Below, in pieces: positions 1 to 8,959 of a stretch of 64,000 nucleotides of DNA. Under the pieces are notes generated by a model. The model made no database searches, was not told where the DNA came from, and worked only from the letters and a program-made list of their open reading frames with translations. The stretch is from Nocardia tengchongensis (GTDB lineage: Bacteria > Actinomycetota > Actinomycetes > Mycobacteriales > Mycobacteriaceae). A program made the position numbers and the translations under genes. The stretch is from contig NZ_CP074371.1 of NCBI RefSeq assembly GCF_018362975.1, positions 4,340,001-4,404,000 on the forward strand. Reading direction: 5' to 3'. The first letter of the stretch is position 1. Each line of letters begins with the position of its first letter.

Positions 1-1143
1 CGCCGCCAGCCGCCGCACCTGCCGATCCAGCTCGGCGGCGGTGATCGGGCCGTCGTCGTCGATCATGGCGGGCCGGTCCGGGAACCGCGCCGCGAAGGAC
101 GACAGCGCGGTCGCCAGGCCGACGCCATCACGTAATGCCCAGGCCAACTGGGGAATCCGGGTCGGCGGTAGCAGCGCCGTCGCGCCGCTGGCGGGAATCA
201 ACCCTGCCACCGTTACCGCGTCGTCGATCAGATTGGCCGTCCGTTCCACCCGGCCGAGCGGACCGGCCCAGTCGACGGGCCGGTTGTTCCAGTTCCCGGC
301 CTGCGCGTACAGCGTCAGCAGGCGTTGCGCCGCCGGGGAGCTGTCGAGCGCGTAGGACAGCGGCGCGCTCACCCGCTCCCACCACGGCCGAATCGCCAAC
401 GGGCGGTCCACGATCGCCCGGCACACCAGGCCCGCCGCCTCCTCGGTCGACATGCTCGGGGTGTACCGATAGATCCGGTAGGGACCCAGCATCTCCGAGC
501 GCACCAACTGCAGGTGAATCGTGGTGACGTCGATGCCGTCGGCCCGCAATTCCGGTGCGGCGCCACGCATCCAGGAATTGAACGCCGACTTCGACGCGAT
601 GTAGGCGGTCCAGCCCACACCCGGACCGTGCACACCGGCGGTGCTGACATTGACGATGTGACCGCGATGCCGGGCCCGCATCGACGGCAGCAGACTCATG
701 ACCAGCCGCGCGGGACCGAGGTAGTTGATGCGCGCGGTGTCGTCGATATTGTCCCAGCGGTCCACCGAATCCGAGAGCCAGCGCCGAATGGACTTGCCCG
801 CGTTGTTGACGAAGACATCCACGTGCCCGTGCTCGGCGAGCACCCGGTCGATCAGCGCGGCGCAGGCATCGGTGTCGGACAGATCCGCCGGATAGGCGTG
901 CACGCGCCCCTGGAATTCCGCTGTCTCCGCGCACAGTTGCTCCAGCAGCGCGGCTCGGCGGGCCACCGCGAGCACGGTCGCCCCCTGCGCGGCCAAGCGT
1001 TTCGCGGTGGCCCGCCCGACACCCGACGACGCCCCGGTCACCAGGATCACGGCGCCCCTGACGGCCGGTCCGAGACGGCGGTCGCTGATGCCGTATCCGG
1101 CCGCGCCGAGCGCGATCCGGACCGATTTCGGCAGTTCGATCAT
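1..1143 (-). CDS. SDR oxidoreductase running into an acyl-CoA synthetase N-terminus (partial)
   Basis: The reading frame starts at ATG 1143 and is still open at the window edge (381 codons). Residues about 31-270 are a classical short-chain dehydrogenase: TGASSGVG cofactor loop near residues 36-43, NNAG near 112-115, and a YxxxK active site near 180-184. After residue about 290 the frame continues without a stop into PDRPAMIDDDG followed by AAELD, which is the typical N-terminus of AMP-binding fatty-acyl-CoA ligases (FadD type). It follows the flavin monooxygenase by 28 bases on the same strand, so the two probably share a transcript, as in the mycobacterial mymA region, where a monooxygenase, an SDR and FadD13 are separate genes. 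The SDR call is secure. The fusion rests on the absence of a stop and can only be confirmed with the sequence beyond the edge. Confidence 0.8.
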   Translation of the reverse strand, partial: MIELPKSVRIALGAAGYGISDRRLGPAVRGAVILVTGASSGVGRATAKRLAAQGATVLAVARRAALLEQLCAETAEFQGRVHAYPADLSDTDACAALIDRVLAEHGHVDVFVNNAGKSIRRWLSDSVDRWDNIDDTARINYLGPARLVMSLLPSMRARHRGHIVNVSTAGVHGPGVGWTAYIASKSAFNSWMRGAAPELRADGIDVTTIHLQLVRSEMLGPYRIYRYTPSMSTEEAAGLVCRAIVDRPLAIRPWWERVSAPLSYALDSSPAAQRLLTLYAQAGNWNNRPVDWAGPLGRVERTANLIDDAVTVAGLIPASGATALLPPTRIPQLAWALRDGVGLATALSSFAARFPDRPAMIDDDGPITAAELDRQVRRLAA

Positions 1144-1171
1144 GAGCGCGAGATCCTTGCGAGCTGAGCGG

Positions 1172-2707
1172 TCAGGCGGTCCGACGGTCGAAGTCGTAGT
1201 CGGTGAACGGGAACCGGTGATGGGCCCGTCGCGCCGAGAAGAATCCCGTCGGCCGGATGTAGGTCGAGTCCCCCTGGGAATTGCGGTAATAGGTCGGGAC
1301 GTGCGCGTTGAGTTCGGTCAGGTAGTAGCGCATGGCCGCGCCGTTGCGGTAGATGCGACGGTGATAGGCGTCGTGCGCGTCCTGCCGGACGGCCACCCGG
1401 GTCGCCGACCGCCGCCGCGCTTCCGAGATGGCGCGCACCGCATGGTCGGCGGTCATCTCCACGAAGGCGTGCCAGCCGCTGCCGGTCCACGAATACGGGC
1501 CGACCAGCGTCCAGCGATTGGGCAGGCCCGGCAGCGACACGCTCTCGTAGGCCTGCAGTCCGTGTTCGATGTAGTACTTGCCCAGATCCAGGCCGTCGCA
1601 TCCGACCACCAGGCCGGGCGTGTAGGTCTCCGGGTCGGAGAAGACGTGGTAGCCGGTCGCCAGCACGACCATGTCGAAGTTGCGCTCGATCCCGTCGGTG
1701 GTGCGCAGGCCGTGCTCGGTGAACCGTTCGATGGGGGTGGTCACCAGGTCGACATTGTCGCGGTTGAAGGCCAGCAGATAGCCCGTGTTCAGGGTCGGGC
1801 GTTTGGCGATCGGGCCGTAGTCCGGGGCCAGGCCCGCGCGAATCCCGGGATCGCGCACCAGGAGTCGCAGCAGTCCGCGGTAGCCGCGAATGGCGGTGGC
1901 ATCGATCGCCCGCAGGCCCGGCCGGACCACCGGCATCGGTGCGTTGGACATGGTCCGCACCACGGCGTCGACCGCCACCAGCGCCGCACCGTGCACGCCG
2001 GCCTGCACGCCGGGGACCCCCAGCGCCCAGCGGACCGCGCGCGGAATCCTGGGATTCGGCTTGGGCAGACACCAGACCGGGGTGCGCTGGAAGACCGCCA
2101 GGCTGCCGACCTTCCCGGCGATCGCCGGGGTGATCTGCACCGAGCTCGCGCCCGTGCCGATGATCGCGACCCGCTTTCCGGTCAGGTCGTAGTCGTCGTC
2201 CCAGTCCGAGGGGCGTTGAATCCTGCCGCGGTACCGGTCCAGTCCCGCGATCCCGGGATCCAGCTTGGGGCTGATGAACGCGCCGACCGCGCTGATGACG
2301 AACCGCGCGGTGAGCACGCCGCCGTCCGCGAGCCGCAGCGCCCAGCAGTGCCGGTCCCCGTCCCACTCCTCGGCGGCCACCGCGGTGCCGAACCGCAGGT
2401 GCGGGTACAGCCCGAACCGCCGGGCCACCGCCACGTGATACCGCCGCACCTCCGCCCCGGAGGCGAACAGCCTGCTCCAGTGCGGGTTTCGCGCGAACGA
2501 ATACTGGTAGGCCAGTGACGGGATATCGACTTCCAGCCCGGGGTAATGGTTTTCGTGCCAGCTGCCGCCGACCTCGTCGGCCCGCTCCAGGATCACGAAG
2601 TCCTCGACTCCGGCCCGCGTCAGCTTGACCCCCGCGGCAATGCCGCCCGGACCCGCGCCGATCACCACGACCTCGTGATCGGGAGCCGGATGCCGCTCTG
2701 CGCCCAT
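1172..2707 (-). CDS. MymA-like flavin-containing monooxygenase (Baeyer-Villiger type)
   Basis: This 511-residue protein has two dinucleotide-binding motifs: GAGPGG at residues 17-22 for FAD and GTGASS near residue 181 for NADPH. It is the length of class B flavoprotein monooxygenases such as mycobacterial MymA. Such enzymes insert oxygen into ketones or oxidise heteroatoms. The family fingerprint FxGxxxHxxxW is present only in altered form near residues 160-170: the phenylalanine is tyrosine and the histidine is arginine (YRG...RPSDW). The gene lies 31 bases after the UbiB-like gene and 28 bases before the SDR, suggesting one operon for oxidation of a lipid or ketone substrate. A GTG codon three bases upstream could also start it. 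The substrate is unknown. Confidence 0.88.
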   Translation of the reverse strand: MGAERHPAPDHEVVVIGAGPGGIAAGVKLTRAGVEDFVILERADEVGGSWHENHYPGLEVDIPSLAYQYSFARNPHWSRLFASGAEVRRYHVAVARRFGLYPHLRFGTAVAAEEWDGDRHCWALRLADGGVLTARFVISAVGAFISPKLDPGIAGLDRYRGRIQRPSDWDDDYDLTGKRVAIIGTGASSVQITPAIAGKVGSLAVFQRTPVWCLPKPNPRIPRAVRWALGVPGVQAGVHGAALVAVDAVVRTMSNAPMPVVRPGLRAIDATAIRGYRGLLRLLVRDPGIRAGLAPDYGPIAKRPTLNTGYLLAFNRDNVDLVTTPIERFTEHGLRTTDGIERNFDMVVLATGYHVFSDPETYTPGLVVGCDGLDLGKYYIEHGLQAYESVSLPGLPNRWTLVGPYSWTGSGWHAFVEMTADHAVRAISEARRRSATRVAVRQDAHDAYHRRIYRNGAAMRYYLTELNAHVPTYYRNSQGDSTYIRPTGFFSARRAHHRFPFTDYDFDRRTA

Positions 2708-2738
2708 CACTCCAGGGTAGGTCTGTCTGGGACAGTGA

Positions 2739-4136
2739 TCAAGGGGTGGGTGCGCAGCGATCCATCACCGCGCTCAACTCCGGCGACCAGCGCAGGATCT
2801 CCGCGCGCATCGGACCCGTGGTGCCCAGCTGCGCGACCAGCCCGAGCAGGGTGACCAGGGCCCGCTGGAACGGCATCAGATACGCGGGCACCCCCAGCTG
2901 CCGGTAGGCGTTGTCGAGCTTGGGGCTCAAGGCATCCCGCGTACGCCCGCGCAACCACGTGGTGTCCACCCGGAACGTCTCGTGCCGCAGCAGCTCGGTG
3001 AACGGCAGCAGCTTCTCGGCCAGGCCCGCGCTGTCCAGACCCCGCTGCGCGTCGGTGAAGCCGTGCCGCTGGGCGGCGGCGTCCAGCTCCGCGGGGCCGC
3101 CGTGGATGAGCGCATCGGCCAGATCGTGCACGAGTGCGGGGAACTGCGCCGGCGGCCACGGCGGGCACGCCCCGAAGTCCACCACCCCCAACCGGCCGTC
3201 GGGCAGCGCGCGGAGATTGCCCGGATGCGGATCGCCGTACAGCAGGCCCGAACGCGGCGCGGACGACCAGAAGAACCGCACCGCCAGCATGCCCACCCGA
3301 TCCCGCTCGGCCCGCGAACCCGTGGTGATCAACCGCGACAACGGAATCCCGTCCAGCCATTCGGAGACGATCACGTCGCCGCGCTGGGCCACCACCCGCG
3401 GCACCACGAAATCCGGATCGTCGGCGTAGGCCTGCGCGAAGCGCCGCTGATTACGGGCCTCGGCCTCGAAATCCATTTCGGCGCGCAGGCATTCGGCCAG
3501 TTCGTCGACCACCGCGTGACCGTCGACGTGCGGGGCGAACACCGGCGTGAGCCAGGCCAGGCCGCGCAACTGCCGCAGGTCGCTGTCCACCGCGGCCCGC
3601 GCGCCCGGATACATCACCTTCACCGCGACCGCCCGGCCGTCGTGCCAGACCGCCCGATGCACCTGACCGATGGTGGCCGAGGCACTCCGGCGATCGTCGA
3701 ACTCGCGGAAGCTCGCGCGCCAATCCGGCCCGAACGACGCCTCCAGCACCGTGTGCACCGTGCGCGGCAGCATCGGCGGCGCGGCATCCTGCAAGCGGCC
3801 CAGCGCGATCCGGTACGGCTCGGCCAGTTCCGGCGGCAGCGCCAGCTCGTAGACGCCCAGGACCTGCCCCAATTTGGCGGCGCAGCCCTTCAATTCGCCC
3901 AGCACGTCGGCCATGTGCTCGGCGGTGCGCAGCTGGATCTCGCGATCGATCTCGCTCGCGGGCCGCCCCAGCGCCCGCTTCCCGGCCCCCGCGACCTGCC
4001 GTCCCGCGAACGACAGCGGCACCGCCGCCAGCTTCGCGGTGCGGACCGCCTTGCGGGCGGGCGGATTCCCCCCGATGTCCGCCTCCGCCCGAAGGCCGCC
4101 CTCCACCAGCCGGACACCGCTGCGCCGAGATTTCAT
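2739..4136 (-). CDS. ABC1/AarF/UbiB-family atypical kinase
   Basis: The 465-residue product belongs to the ABC1/UbiB family of protein-kinase-like ATPases. The diagnostic KxGQ motif is at residues 88-91 (KLGQ). A TIGQVHRA segment and VAVKV lysine follow. The catalytic-loop equivalent YGDPHPGNL and the metal-binding VVDFG come near residues 305-325. Family members act on lipid-related pathways, including quinone biosynthesis, but the role in this operon is unknown. It is the first gene of the minus-strand run leading into the flavin monooxygenase and SDR. The frame is intact and the motif set is complete. Confidence 0.9.
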   Translation of the reverse strand: MKSRRSGVRLVEGGLRAEADIGGNPPARKAVRTAKLAAVPLSFAGRQVAGAGKRALGRPASEIDREIQLRTAEHMADVLGELKGCAAKLGQVLGVYELALPPELAEPYRIALGRLQDAAPPMLPRTVHTVLEASFGPDWRASFREFDDRRSASATIGQVHRAVWHDGRAVAVKVMYPGARAAVDSDLRQLRGLAWLTPVFAPHVDGHAVVDELAECLRAEMDFEAEARNQRRFAQAYADDPDFVVPRVVAQRGDVIVSEWLDGIPLSRLITTGSRAERDRVGMLAVRFFWSSAPRSGLLYGDPHPGNLRALPDGRLGVVDFGACPPWPPAQFPALVHDLADALIHGGPAELDAAAQRHGFTDAQRGLDSAGLAEKLLPFTELLRHETFRVDTTWLRGRTRDALSPKLDNAYRQLGVPAYLMPFQRALVTLLGLVAQLGTTGPMRAEILRWSPELSAVMDRCAPTP

Positions 4137-4224
4137 CGATCAACCAACTCCTGGTGCGCGTTTCGATCGAACGCTTCGGGAGTCTGCCACGAAGTGAAAC
4201 TACGCGGTATGAAATTCGGTCCGG

Positions 4225-5031
4225 TCAGGCTTGCCGGGCGGTGACCACGGCCAAGTCGATGAGCCGGTGGGCGCGGGCGACCTCCGCGGGGGTGAAGGGC
4301 TCCCCGGTGCGCAGGAACGTCATGGCCCCGAGATCCCCGGATGCGGCGGTCTCGAGCAGTGTGCCACCGGGGACACGAGCGGGATCGGGATCCGGAAGAT
4401 ATTGCGCGCCCAGCAGTTCGGCGATGGCCAGGGGCAGCTCACCGGGATCGGCGGCCACCCGCCCGGCCAGGCCCAGCGCCCGGGTCTGGCCGTCGACCAG
4501 GGTCAGCGCCGAGGCCGGCCAGATGCCGATCGCCACCCCGCCCGCCCGGGCGACGGCGTGGGTGAGGCGCTGCGGCAACACTTCCGCGGGCGTCGAGACC
4601 ACCAGCTCGTCGAGCACGCCGTTCTCCAGGTGATGGACGTGCATGGCGAGAATGTTGGCGCGGCGGTCGGCCAGATGCTTGGCCAGCAGCTCCAATCGGC
4701 CGGGCTTGTCGTCCAGGCGCACCCGGATGCGCCACAGTCGCTCGGCGCTGTCGAGACGGTGCCGGTGCCGCAGTTCCGGGGCGTGCAGCCAGCGGCTCAG
4801 GTAGCGCATGGCCCCGGGCTCGACCACCCAGATCACCAGGATGGTCGCGGTCACGGCGAGGATCGACACCGTTGCCAGATAGGGCAGTTCGAAGTGGATG
4901 ACCAGGGCGTGCAGCGCCAGCTCGACCGGGAAGACCGCTGCCAGCTTGGCCAGGGCCATGCGGGTGCGTTTGGGATGGGGCAGACGACCACAGACCTCGC
5001 ATGCCAGCGCATGTATCTCGGTTTGCCTCAT
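4225..5031 (-). CDS. ACT-domain membrane-associated protein
   Basis: The chosen start, ATG 5031, gives 268 residues. An N-terminal hydrophobic stretch (about residues 20-65) looks like two membrane segments. It is followed by an ACT-type ligand-binding domain (IRVRLDDKPGRLELL, then a beta-alpha-beta pattern to about residue 150). The C-terminal part is unassigned. ACT domains bind amino acids and regulate enzymes or channels, and the ligand here is unknown. A 13-bp inverted repeat lies immediately upstream of the start codon and probably decides its regulation. In-frame codons further upstream could extend the protein, but they would place the inverted repeat inside the coding region. Confidence 0.7.
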   Translation of the reverse strand: MRQTEIHALACEVCGRLPHPKRTRMALAKLAAVFPVELALHALVIHFELPYLATVSILAVTATILVIWVVEPGAMRYLSRWLHAPELRHRHRLDSAERLWRIRVRLDDKPGRLELLAKHLADRRANILAMHVHHLENGVLDELVVSTPAEVLPQRLTHAVARAGGVAIGIWPASALTLVDGQTRALGLAGRVAADPGELPLAIAELLGAQYLPDPDPARVPGGTLLETAASGDLGAMTFLRTGEPFTPAEVARAHRLIDLAVVTARQA

Positions 5032-5034
5032 GTT

Positions 5035-5071
5035 CACCACAGTGCGGTGCCGAGGTTTCCGCACTGTGGTG
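5035..5071 (-). promoter_or_regulatory. 13-bp perfect inverted repeat abutting the ACT gene start
   Basis: CACCACAGTGCGG at 5035-5047 is repeated in perfect inversion at 5059-5071, with an 11-base spacer. The proximal arm ends three bases before the ATG at 5031. It could be a repressor operator, or an RNA hairpin covering the ribosome binding site of the ACT-domain gene. Nothing in the sequence decides between these. Confidence 0.6.
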
Positions 5072-5201
5072 CGGTGTAAAGACGGGATGACAACTCGTGA
5101 GAAACCCATTGTGGCAGCTCGAAATTGGGTGAATCGAGCCACAGGCGCGTCATCGCTGTGCCGCAGGGCACAGTGTTTGCTCCCGGGTATGACCGCCGGG
5201 C

Positions 5202-5537
5202 CTACTTCGGTGGCAGCGTCTTGGCGAAATCGACCCCGCGGCGCACCCACTCGTCGAGCGTGTCGTCGTCGGTGACCGTCGCGGCCGTGACGCGCAGCCA
5301 TCCGGTCATCTTCCGGCCGCCCATCTCCATCGGCTCGACCGCGCCCGCCCGCAGCAGCGCCGCGGCGGCGTCCGGATCGGCGCGCACCAGCAGCCCGCCC
5401 TGGCCGCTGGCCGCGACGGCCATATTGCCGCCCACCAGAAATGCCAGGCCACCGAACATCTTCTTCTCGACCACGTGCGCCACCTCGGGCCCCAGCGAGT
5501 CCCGGATGCGGTCGGCCAGCTCCTCGTCGTATGCCAT
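5202..5537 (-). CDS. TfoX/Sxy N-terminal domain protein
   Basis: This short 111-residue protein matches the TfoX N-terminal domain: MAYDEELADRIR at the start, then KKMFGGLAFLVGGNMA near residues 25-40, the family hallmark. Stand-alone TfoX_N proteins are common in actinobacteria. TfoX/Sxy regulates competence in gammaproteobacteria, but no such role is shown for these small relatives. It diverges from the YbdK-type ligase gene, and the two share a short promoter region of about 110 bases. Confidence 0.85.
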   Translation of the reverse strand: MAYDEELADRIRDSLGPEVAHVVEKKMFGGLAFLVGGNMAVAASGQGGLLVRADPDAAAALLRAGAVEPMEMGGRKMTGWLRVTAATVTDDDTLDEWVRRGVDFAKTLPPK

Positions 5538-5649
5538 ATCGACAGTGTGACCCCACCCACCGACAGCGACCGTGATTTCACCGACCGGTCGGGCGCCGGA
5601 GAGACCGCTCCGCAGGTGTGGAGTGGCGTCGGTGAGGTATCCCGCCAGG

Positions 5650-6738
5650 GTGAAAACCCCGCCTACGGTCGGTGTCGAAGAGGAGTTCCTCCTCGTGGAT
5701 CCGCGTACCGGCGCGCCGGTCGGCAAGAATGCCGACGTCGCCCGGACCGCCGCGGATCTCGGCCTGGACCTGCAATTGGAGATCATGCGGTGCCAGGTCG
5801 AGACCAGCACCCGCGTGCACACCGACACCACCGAACTGCTCCAGGAACTGCGGGAGCTGCGCCGCGGCGCCGCGGCCTGCGCGGAGAAGAACGACGCGCT
5901 GCTGCTGGCCGTGGCCGTGCCGCCCACGCTCCCCGACGAGCTCGCCATCACCAGCACGCCGCGCTATCACCGGATCGCCGCGAGCTTCGGCCGCCTCGCC
6001 CAGGAACAAGGTCTGTGCGGCTGCCACGTGCACGTGGCCGTCCCGGACCGGGCCGCGGCCCTGCGGGTGAGCAACTTCCTGCGACCCTGGCTGCCGCTGC
6101 TGCTGGCCCTGACCGCAAACTCCTCCATCCACCGCGGCGTCGAAACCGGTTATGCCAGTTGGCGTCACATCCTGTGGCGGCGCTGGCCGAGCGCCGGGCC
6201 GCCGCCCTACTTCGCCTCTGTGGGCGAGTACGAGGCGGCCGTGGAGTCGATGCTGGCGCTGGGCGTGATCCTGGATCGCAAGATGGTCTATTGGGATGTG
6301 CGGCCCTCCAGCACTTTTCCGACGGTGGAGGTACGGGTCAGCGACGTGCCCGCCACGGTGGAGGAGTCCGCGCTGCTGGCCTGCCTGGTGCGCGGGTGTG
6401 CGATGACGGCCCGCACCACCGACCCGGTGCCCCGGATCGCGGAGGACACGCTGCGCGCCGCCTACTGGCGGTCGGCGCACGGGGGCCTGGACGGGGCCGC
6501 CATCGATCCGGTCGATGGGCACGCCGTGCTGGTTCGGGAGCTGCTGGATCGGCTCGTCGAGCTGATCCGGCCCGCGCTGGAGCAGCTGGGCGATCTCGGC
6601 TTCGTCACTGAGGGGCTGGCCGCGCTGCTGGAGCGGGGCAACGGAGCCCGCCGTCAGCTCAACGCTTTTCGTGCCCGCGGCGACCTGTCGGACGTGGTGA
6701 GCGAACTCGCGGAGGCGACGCTGTTCAGCTGCCGCTAG
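5650..6738 (+). CDS. YbdK-family carboxylate-amine ligase (glutamate-cysteine ligase type 2 like)
   Basis: The product (362 residues from GTG 5650) is a YbdK/GCS2-type ligase. It has the N-terminal GVEEEF motif, the REVxT-like segment around MRCQVETST, GCHVHV in the middle and RPSSTFPTVEVRV near residue 220. The family joins a carboxylate to an amine with ATP; weak gamma-glutamylcysteine synthesis is known for some members. The start is uncertain: GTG codons at 5622 and 5572 are in the same frame. 5650 is preferred because it begins just before the conserved TVGVEEEF strand. Confidence 0.88.
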   Translation: MKTPPTVGVEEEFLLVDPRTGAPVGKNADVARTAADLGLDLQLEIMRCQVETSTRVHTDTTELLQELRELRRGAAACAEKNDALLLAVAVPPTLPDELAITSTPRYHRIAASFGRLAQEQGLCGCHVHVAVPDRAAALRVSNFLRPWLPLLLALTANSSIHRGVETGYASWRHILWRRWPSAGPPPYFASVGEYEAAVESMLALGVILDRKMVYWDVRPSSTFPTVEVRVSDVPATVEESALLACLVRGCAMTARTTDPVPRIAEDTLRAAYWRSAHGGLDGAAIDPVDGHAVLVRELLDRLVELIRPALEQLGDLGFVTEGLAALLERGNGARRQLNAFRARGDLSDVVSELAEATLFSCR

Positions 6739-6757
6739 ACCGCCGGGCGCGATCCGG

Positions 6758-7549
6758 CTATTTCAGGGTGAGGCACAGCGCGAAGGTCGTGAACTCCGGG
6801 CCGTTGCCGTAGCTGGTCTTGTGCGTGAGGACCACATCGGCGTCGGGGAACTTGCTGTCGCACTCGGCTTCGGCGTTCGCGCCCATCGGCTTGCCCAGCA
6901 CGGTCGCCTGGGCCTGTGGATCCGAGCACGGCACCACCTCGATCTTGGGGTGCTGGTCGGTCGCGAGGTCACCGGCGGTGTCGCGCACGCAATCTCCGAC
7001 GATTGCCGCCGTGGCGCCGCGGGCCGCGGGGGTGGTGGGCGCCGGCGGGGCGATGGGCATGGCGTAGGTCGTCGACGGCGCGCCCAGGTAGTGATCGCTG
7101 CTGCGATCGGCCGAGCTGGAGCTCGAACTCTTGGCACTGTTGCCGAACACGAAGGCCACCAACAGGATCGGCACCAGCGCGCCCAGGATGTGCGGTCGCA
7201 GGAACAGCGGCGTGCCCGGATCCATCGGCGGTGACGGCGCACCCGGAATCGGGGGCGGCAGCTGCGCCAGGCGCGCGCGGTTCACCAGGTTCAGCAGCAG
7301 CGTGCCCGGATTCGCGAACACGAACGAGAAAGGGCCCCACCAGCCTTGGACCAGGCTGTCGCCGGTCATCTTGCGGAACGAGGCCAGACCGCAGGTGCGG
7401 CAGTAGGGTCCGGGCAGCTTCCGGAACTGCATCATCAAGACCATTCCGCGATGGGCGCGGAAGTCCATGTCGATGGCCGGGGTGGCCCCGCAGAAGCGGC
7501 AGTAGACGCCGTTGGCGTCGCCGAAACGCGCTGGATCGGGCGTGGTCAC
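6758..7549 (-). CDS. Zinc-ribbon membrane protein with LppU-like extracellular domain
   Basis: The GTG start at 7549 is supported by an AGGGGG ribosome binding site nine bases upstream and gives 263 residues. The N-terminus holds a Cys4 zinc ribbon (CRFCG, then CRTCG about 30 residues later). A hydrophobic region and one clear membrane segment follow (LGALVPILLVAFVFG, near residue 120), then a Ser-rich linker and a C-terminal domain with conserved Cys residues like those of mycobacterial LppU-type proteins. This topology suggests a cytoplasmic metal-binding head with an exported C-terminal domain. Function is unknown. The next gene upstream also encodes an exported protein. Confidence 0.7.
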   Translation of the reverse strand: MTTPDPARFGDANGVYCRFCGATPAIDMDFRAHRGMVLMMQFRKLPGPYCRTCGLASFRKMTGDSLVQGWWGPFSFVFANPGTLLLNLVNRARLAQLPPPIPGAPSPPMDPGTPLFLRPHILGALVPILLVAFVFGNSAKSSSSSSADRSSDHYLGAPSTTYAMPIAPPAPTTPAARGATAAIVGDCVRDTAGDLATDQHPKIEVVPCSDPQAQATVLGKPMGANAEAECDSKFPDADVVLTHKTSYGNGPEFTTFALCLTLK

Positions 7550-7654
7550 GCTGTGAATCCCCCTGGGTGGAGCTGGAAACCGCCGTATTGAAACACATCG
7601 TGTTCGCAATCGCGGAGTCCAGCCCGAACGCCCGTCCAGTATCTGGGATGGGAA

Positions 7655-8197
7655 TTACGGTAGCGGCTTGTCGTCGACGATCATGTCGTAGTTGACCTTG
7701 GAGCCCTCGACATTCGTGGTCTTGGCGGTGAATCCCCAACGGGTGCCGTCCACCTCGGTCACCACGCAGCGGATGGACGCGCCGGTGGCTCCGCGCAGCA
7801 GTCCGTTGCAGGTGGAGGACTGCGGGGACGAGCCGAACTTCTGCTTATAGGTGTCGGCGATGGTGCTCGCGACATCATCGGGGGCCACGTAGGCGTCGGC
7901 GAAGGTCAGGTCGTAGTAGACGTCGCTGCCGTCCACCTTGGTGACCTTGGTGTCGATCACCCAGTTCTGCCCGTCGGCCGCGGTGGCCGTACAGGTCTGG
8001 GTGGCGTCCACCTTGGCGGCCAGACTGCCCTCGCAGGACACGGATTTCGCGTCCTCGTGGGATTTGTCCTTGTAGAAGCTGCCGGCCTTGGCCTGCACAT
8101 CACTCTTGCTCACCGAGCCGGAACCGGTGGATACGGAGCAGCCCACGGCGAGCAGCGGCGTGAACGTCAGAACCAGAGCGGCTGTCAGTTTTCTCAT
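7655..8197 (-). CDS. DUF4333 lipoprotein
   Basis: The 180-residue product starts with a lipoprotein signal peptide ending in LAVGC, so the mature protein is lipid-anchored. Two tandem DUF4333 repeats follow, each with a conserved Cys pair and a W(V/G) strand (NWVIDTKVTKVDGSDVYYDL, then RWGFTAKTTNVEGSKVNYDM). Such proteins are typical of mycobacteria and nocardiae; their function is unknown. ATG 8197 is preferred over a TTG six bases upstream because it directly precedes the basic n-region MRK. Confidence 0.85.
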   Translation of the reverse strand: MRKLTAALVLTFTPLLAVGCSVSTGSGSVSKSDVQAKAGSFYKDKSHEDAKSVSCEGSLAAKVDATQTCTATAADGQNWVIDTKVTKVDGSDVYYDLTFADAYVAPDDVASTIADTYKQKFGSSPQSSTCNGLLRGATGASIRCVVTEVDGTRWGFTAKTTNVEGSKVNYDMIVDDKPLP

Positions 8198-8332
8198 GGA
8201 CAACTTTAGGCGCGGATTCGCCGGGAAAATCTCGAGAACGAAAACTGGTCTGGCGCATTTGGGGGTGGATTAGGGGCTTCGGCAGTGATCCGGTCGGTTT
8301 TGGCAGGGCGACCGACCGGACCACGCCGAGCA

Positions 8333-8959
8333 TCAGCCGATGCGGGCGCGCCACTCCTCCAGCTGCGGGAGTTCCGCGCCGATGGTGGTGGATTCGCCGT
8401 GTCCGGTGTGCACCAGGGTCTCCGGCGGCAGCGTGAGCAGCCGGTCGGCGATCGACTCGACAATCGTGCCGAAATCCGAGAACGACCGGCCCGTGGCACC
8501 CGGACCGCCATGGAACAGCGTGTCGCCGGTGAAGACCGCGCCCAGGTCGGGGGAGTAGAAGCAGACCGAGCCCGGCGCGTGGCCCGGGGTGTGCAGCACG
8601 TGCAGCTCGGTGCCGCCGACCGCGATGATCTGCTTGTCCGACAGCTCCCCGTCGGGGGCGATGTCCGGGTGGGTCTGCTGCCACAGCACCAGGTCGTCGG
8701 GGTGCATGAGGATCGGAGCGCCGGTGGCCCTGGACAATTCGGGCGCGACGCGGACGTGGTCGTCGTGCGCGTGGGTGACCAGGATGGCCTTCACCTCGCG
8801 GGTGCCGATCACATCGAGAATGGCCTCGACATTGTGCGGGGCGTCGATGACGACGCACTCCAGATCGTCACCCACCACCCAGACATTGTTGTCCACGTCG
8901 AAGGTCTCGCCGTCGAGGCTGAAGGTGCCGACGGTGACGGTGTGGTCGATGTGCGCCAT
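8333..8959 (-). CDS. MBL-fold hydrolase, partner of mscR
   Basis: This 208-residue metallo-beta-lactamase-fold protein has the metal motif THAHDDH at residues 62-68 and later ligands in the HTPGHAPGS and FTGDTLF segments, as in glyoxalase II-type hydrolases. It sits directly downstream of mscR, with its start codon overlapping the mscR stop region. That arrangement is known from M. tuberculosis (Rv2259-Rv2260). It probably hydrolyses the S-formylmycothiol produced by MscR in formaldehyde detoxification; this is inferred from context and fold. Confidence 0.9.
   Translation of the reverse strand: MAHIDHTVTVGTFSLDGETFDVDNNVWVVGDDLECVVIDAPHNVEAILDVIGTREVKAILVTHAHDDHVRVAPELSRATGAPILMHPDDLVLWQQTHPDIAPDGELSDKQIIAVGGTELHVLHTPGHAPGSVCFYSPDLGAVFTGDTLFHGGPGATGRSFSDFGTIVESIADRLLTLPPETLVHTGHGESTTIGAELPQLEEWRARIG

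Noticed and set aside
2982..4244. A 420-codon plus-strand frame opposite the UbiB-like gene
   Set aside because: No recognisable domain; the minus-strand frame carries the complete ABC1 motif set.
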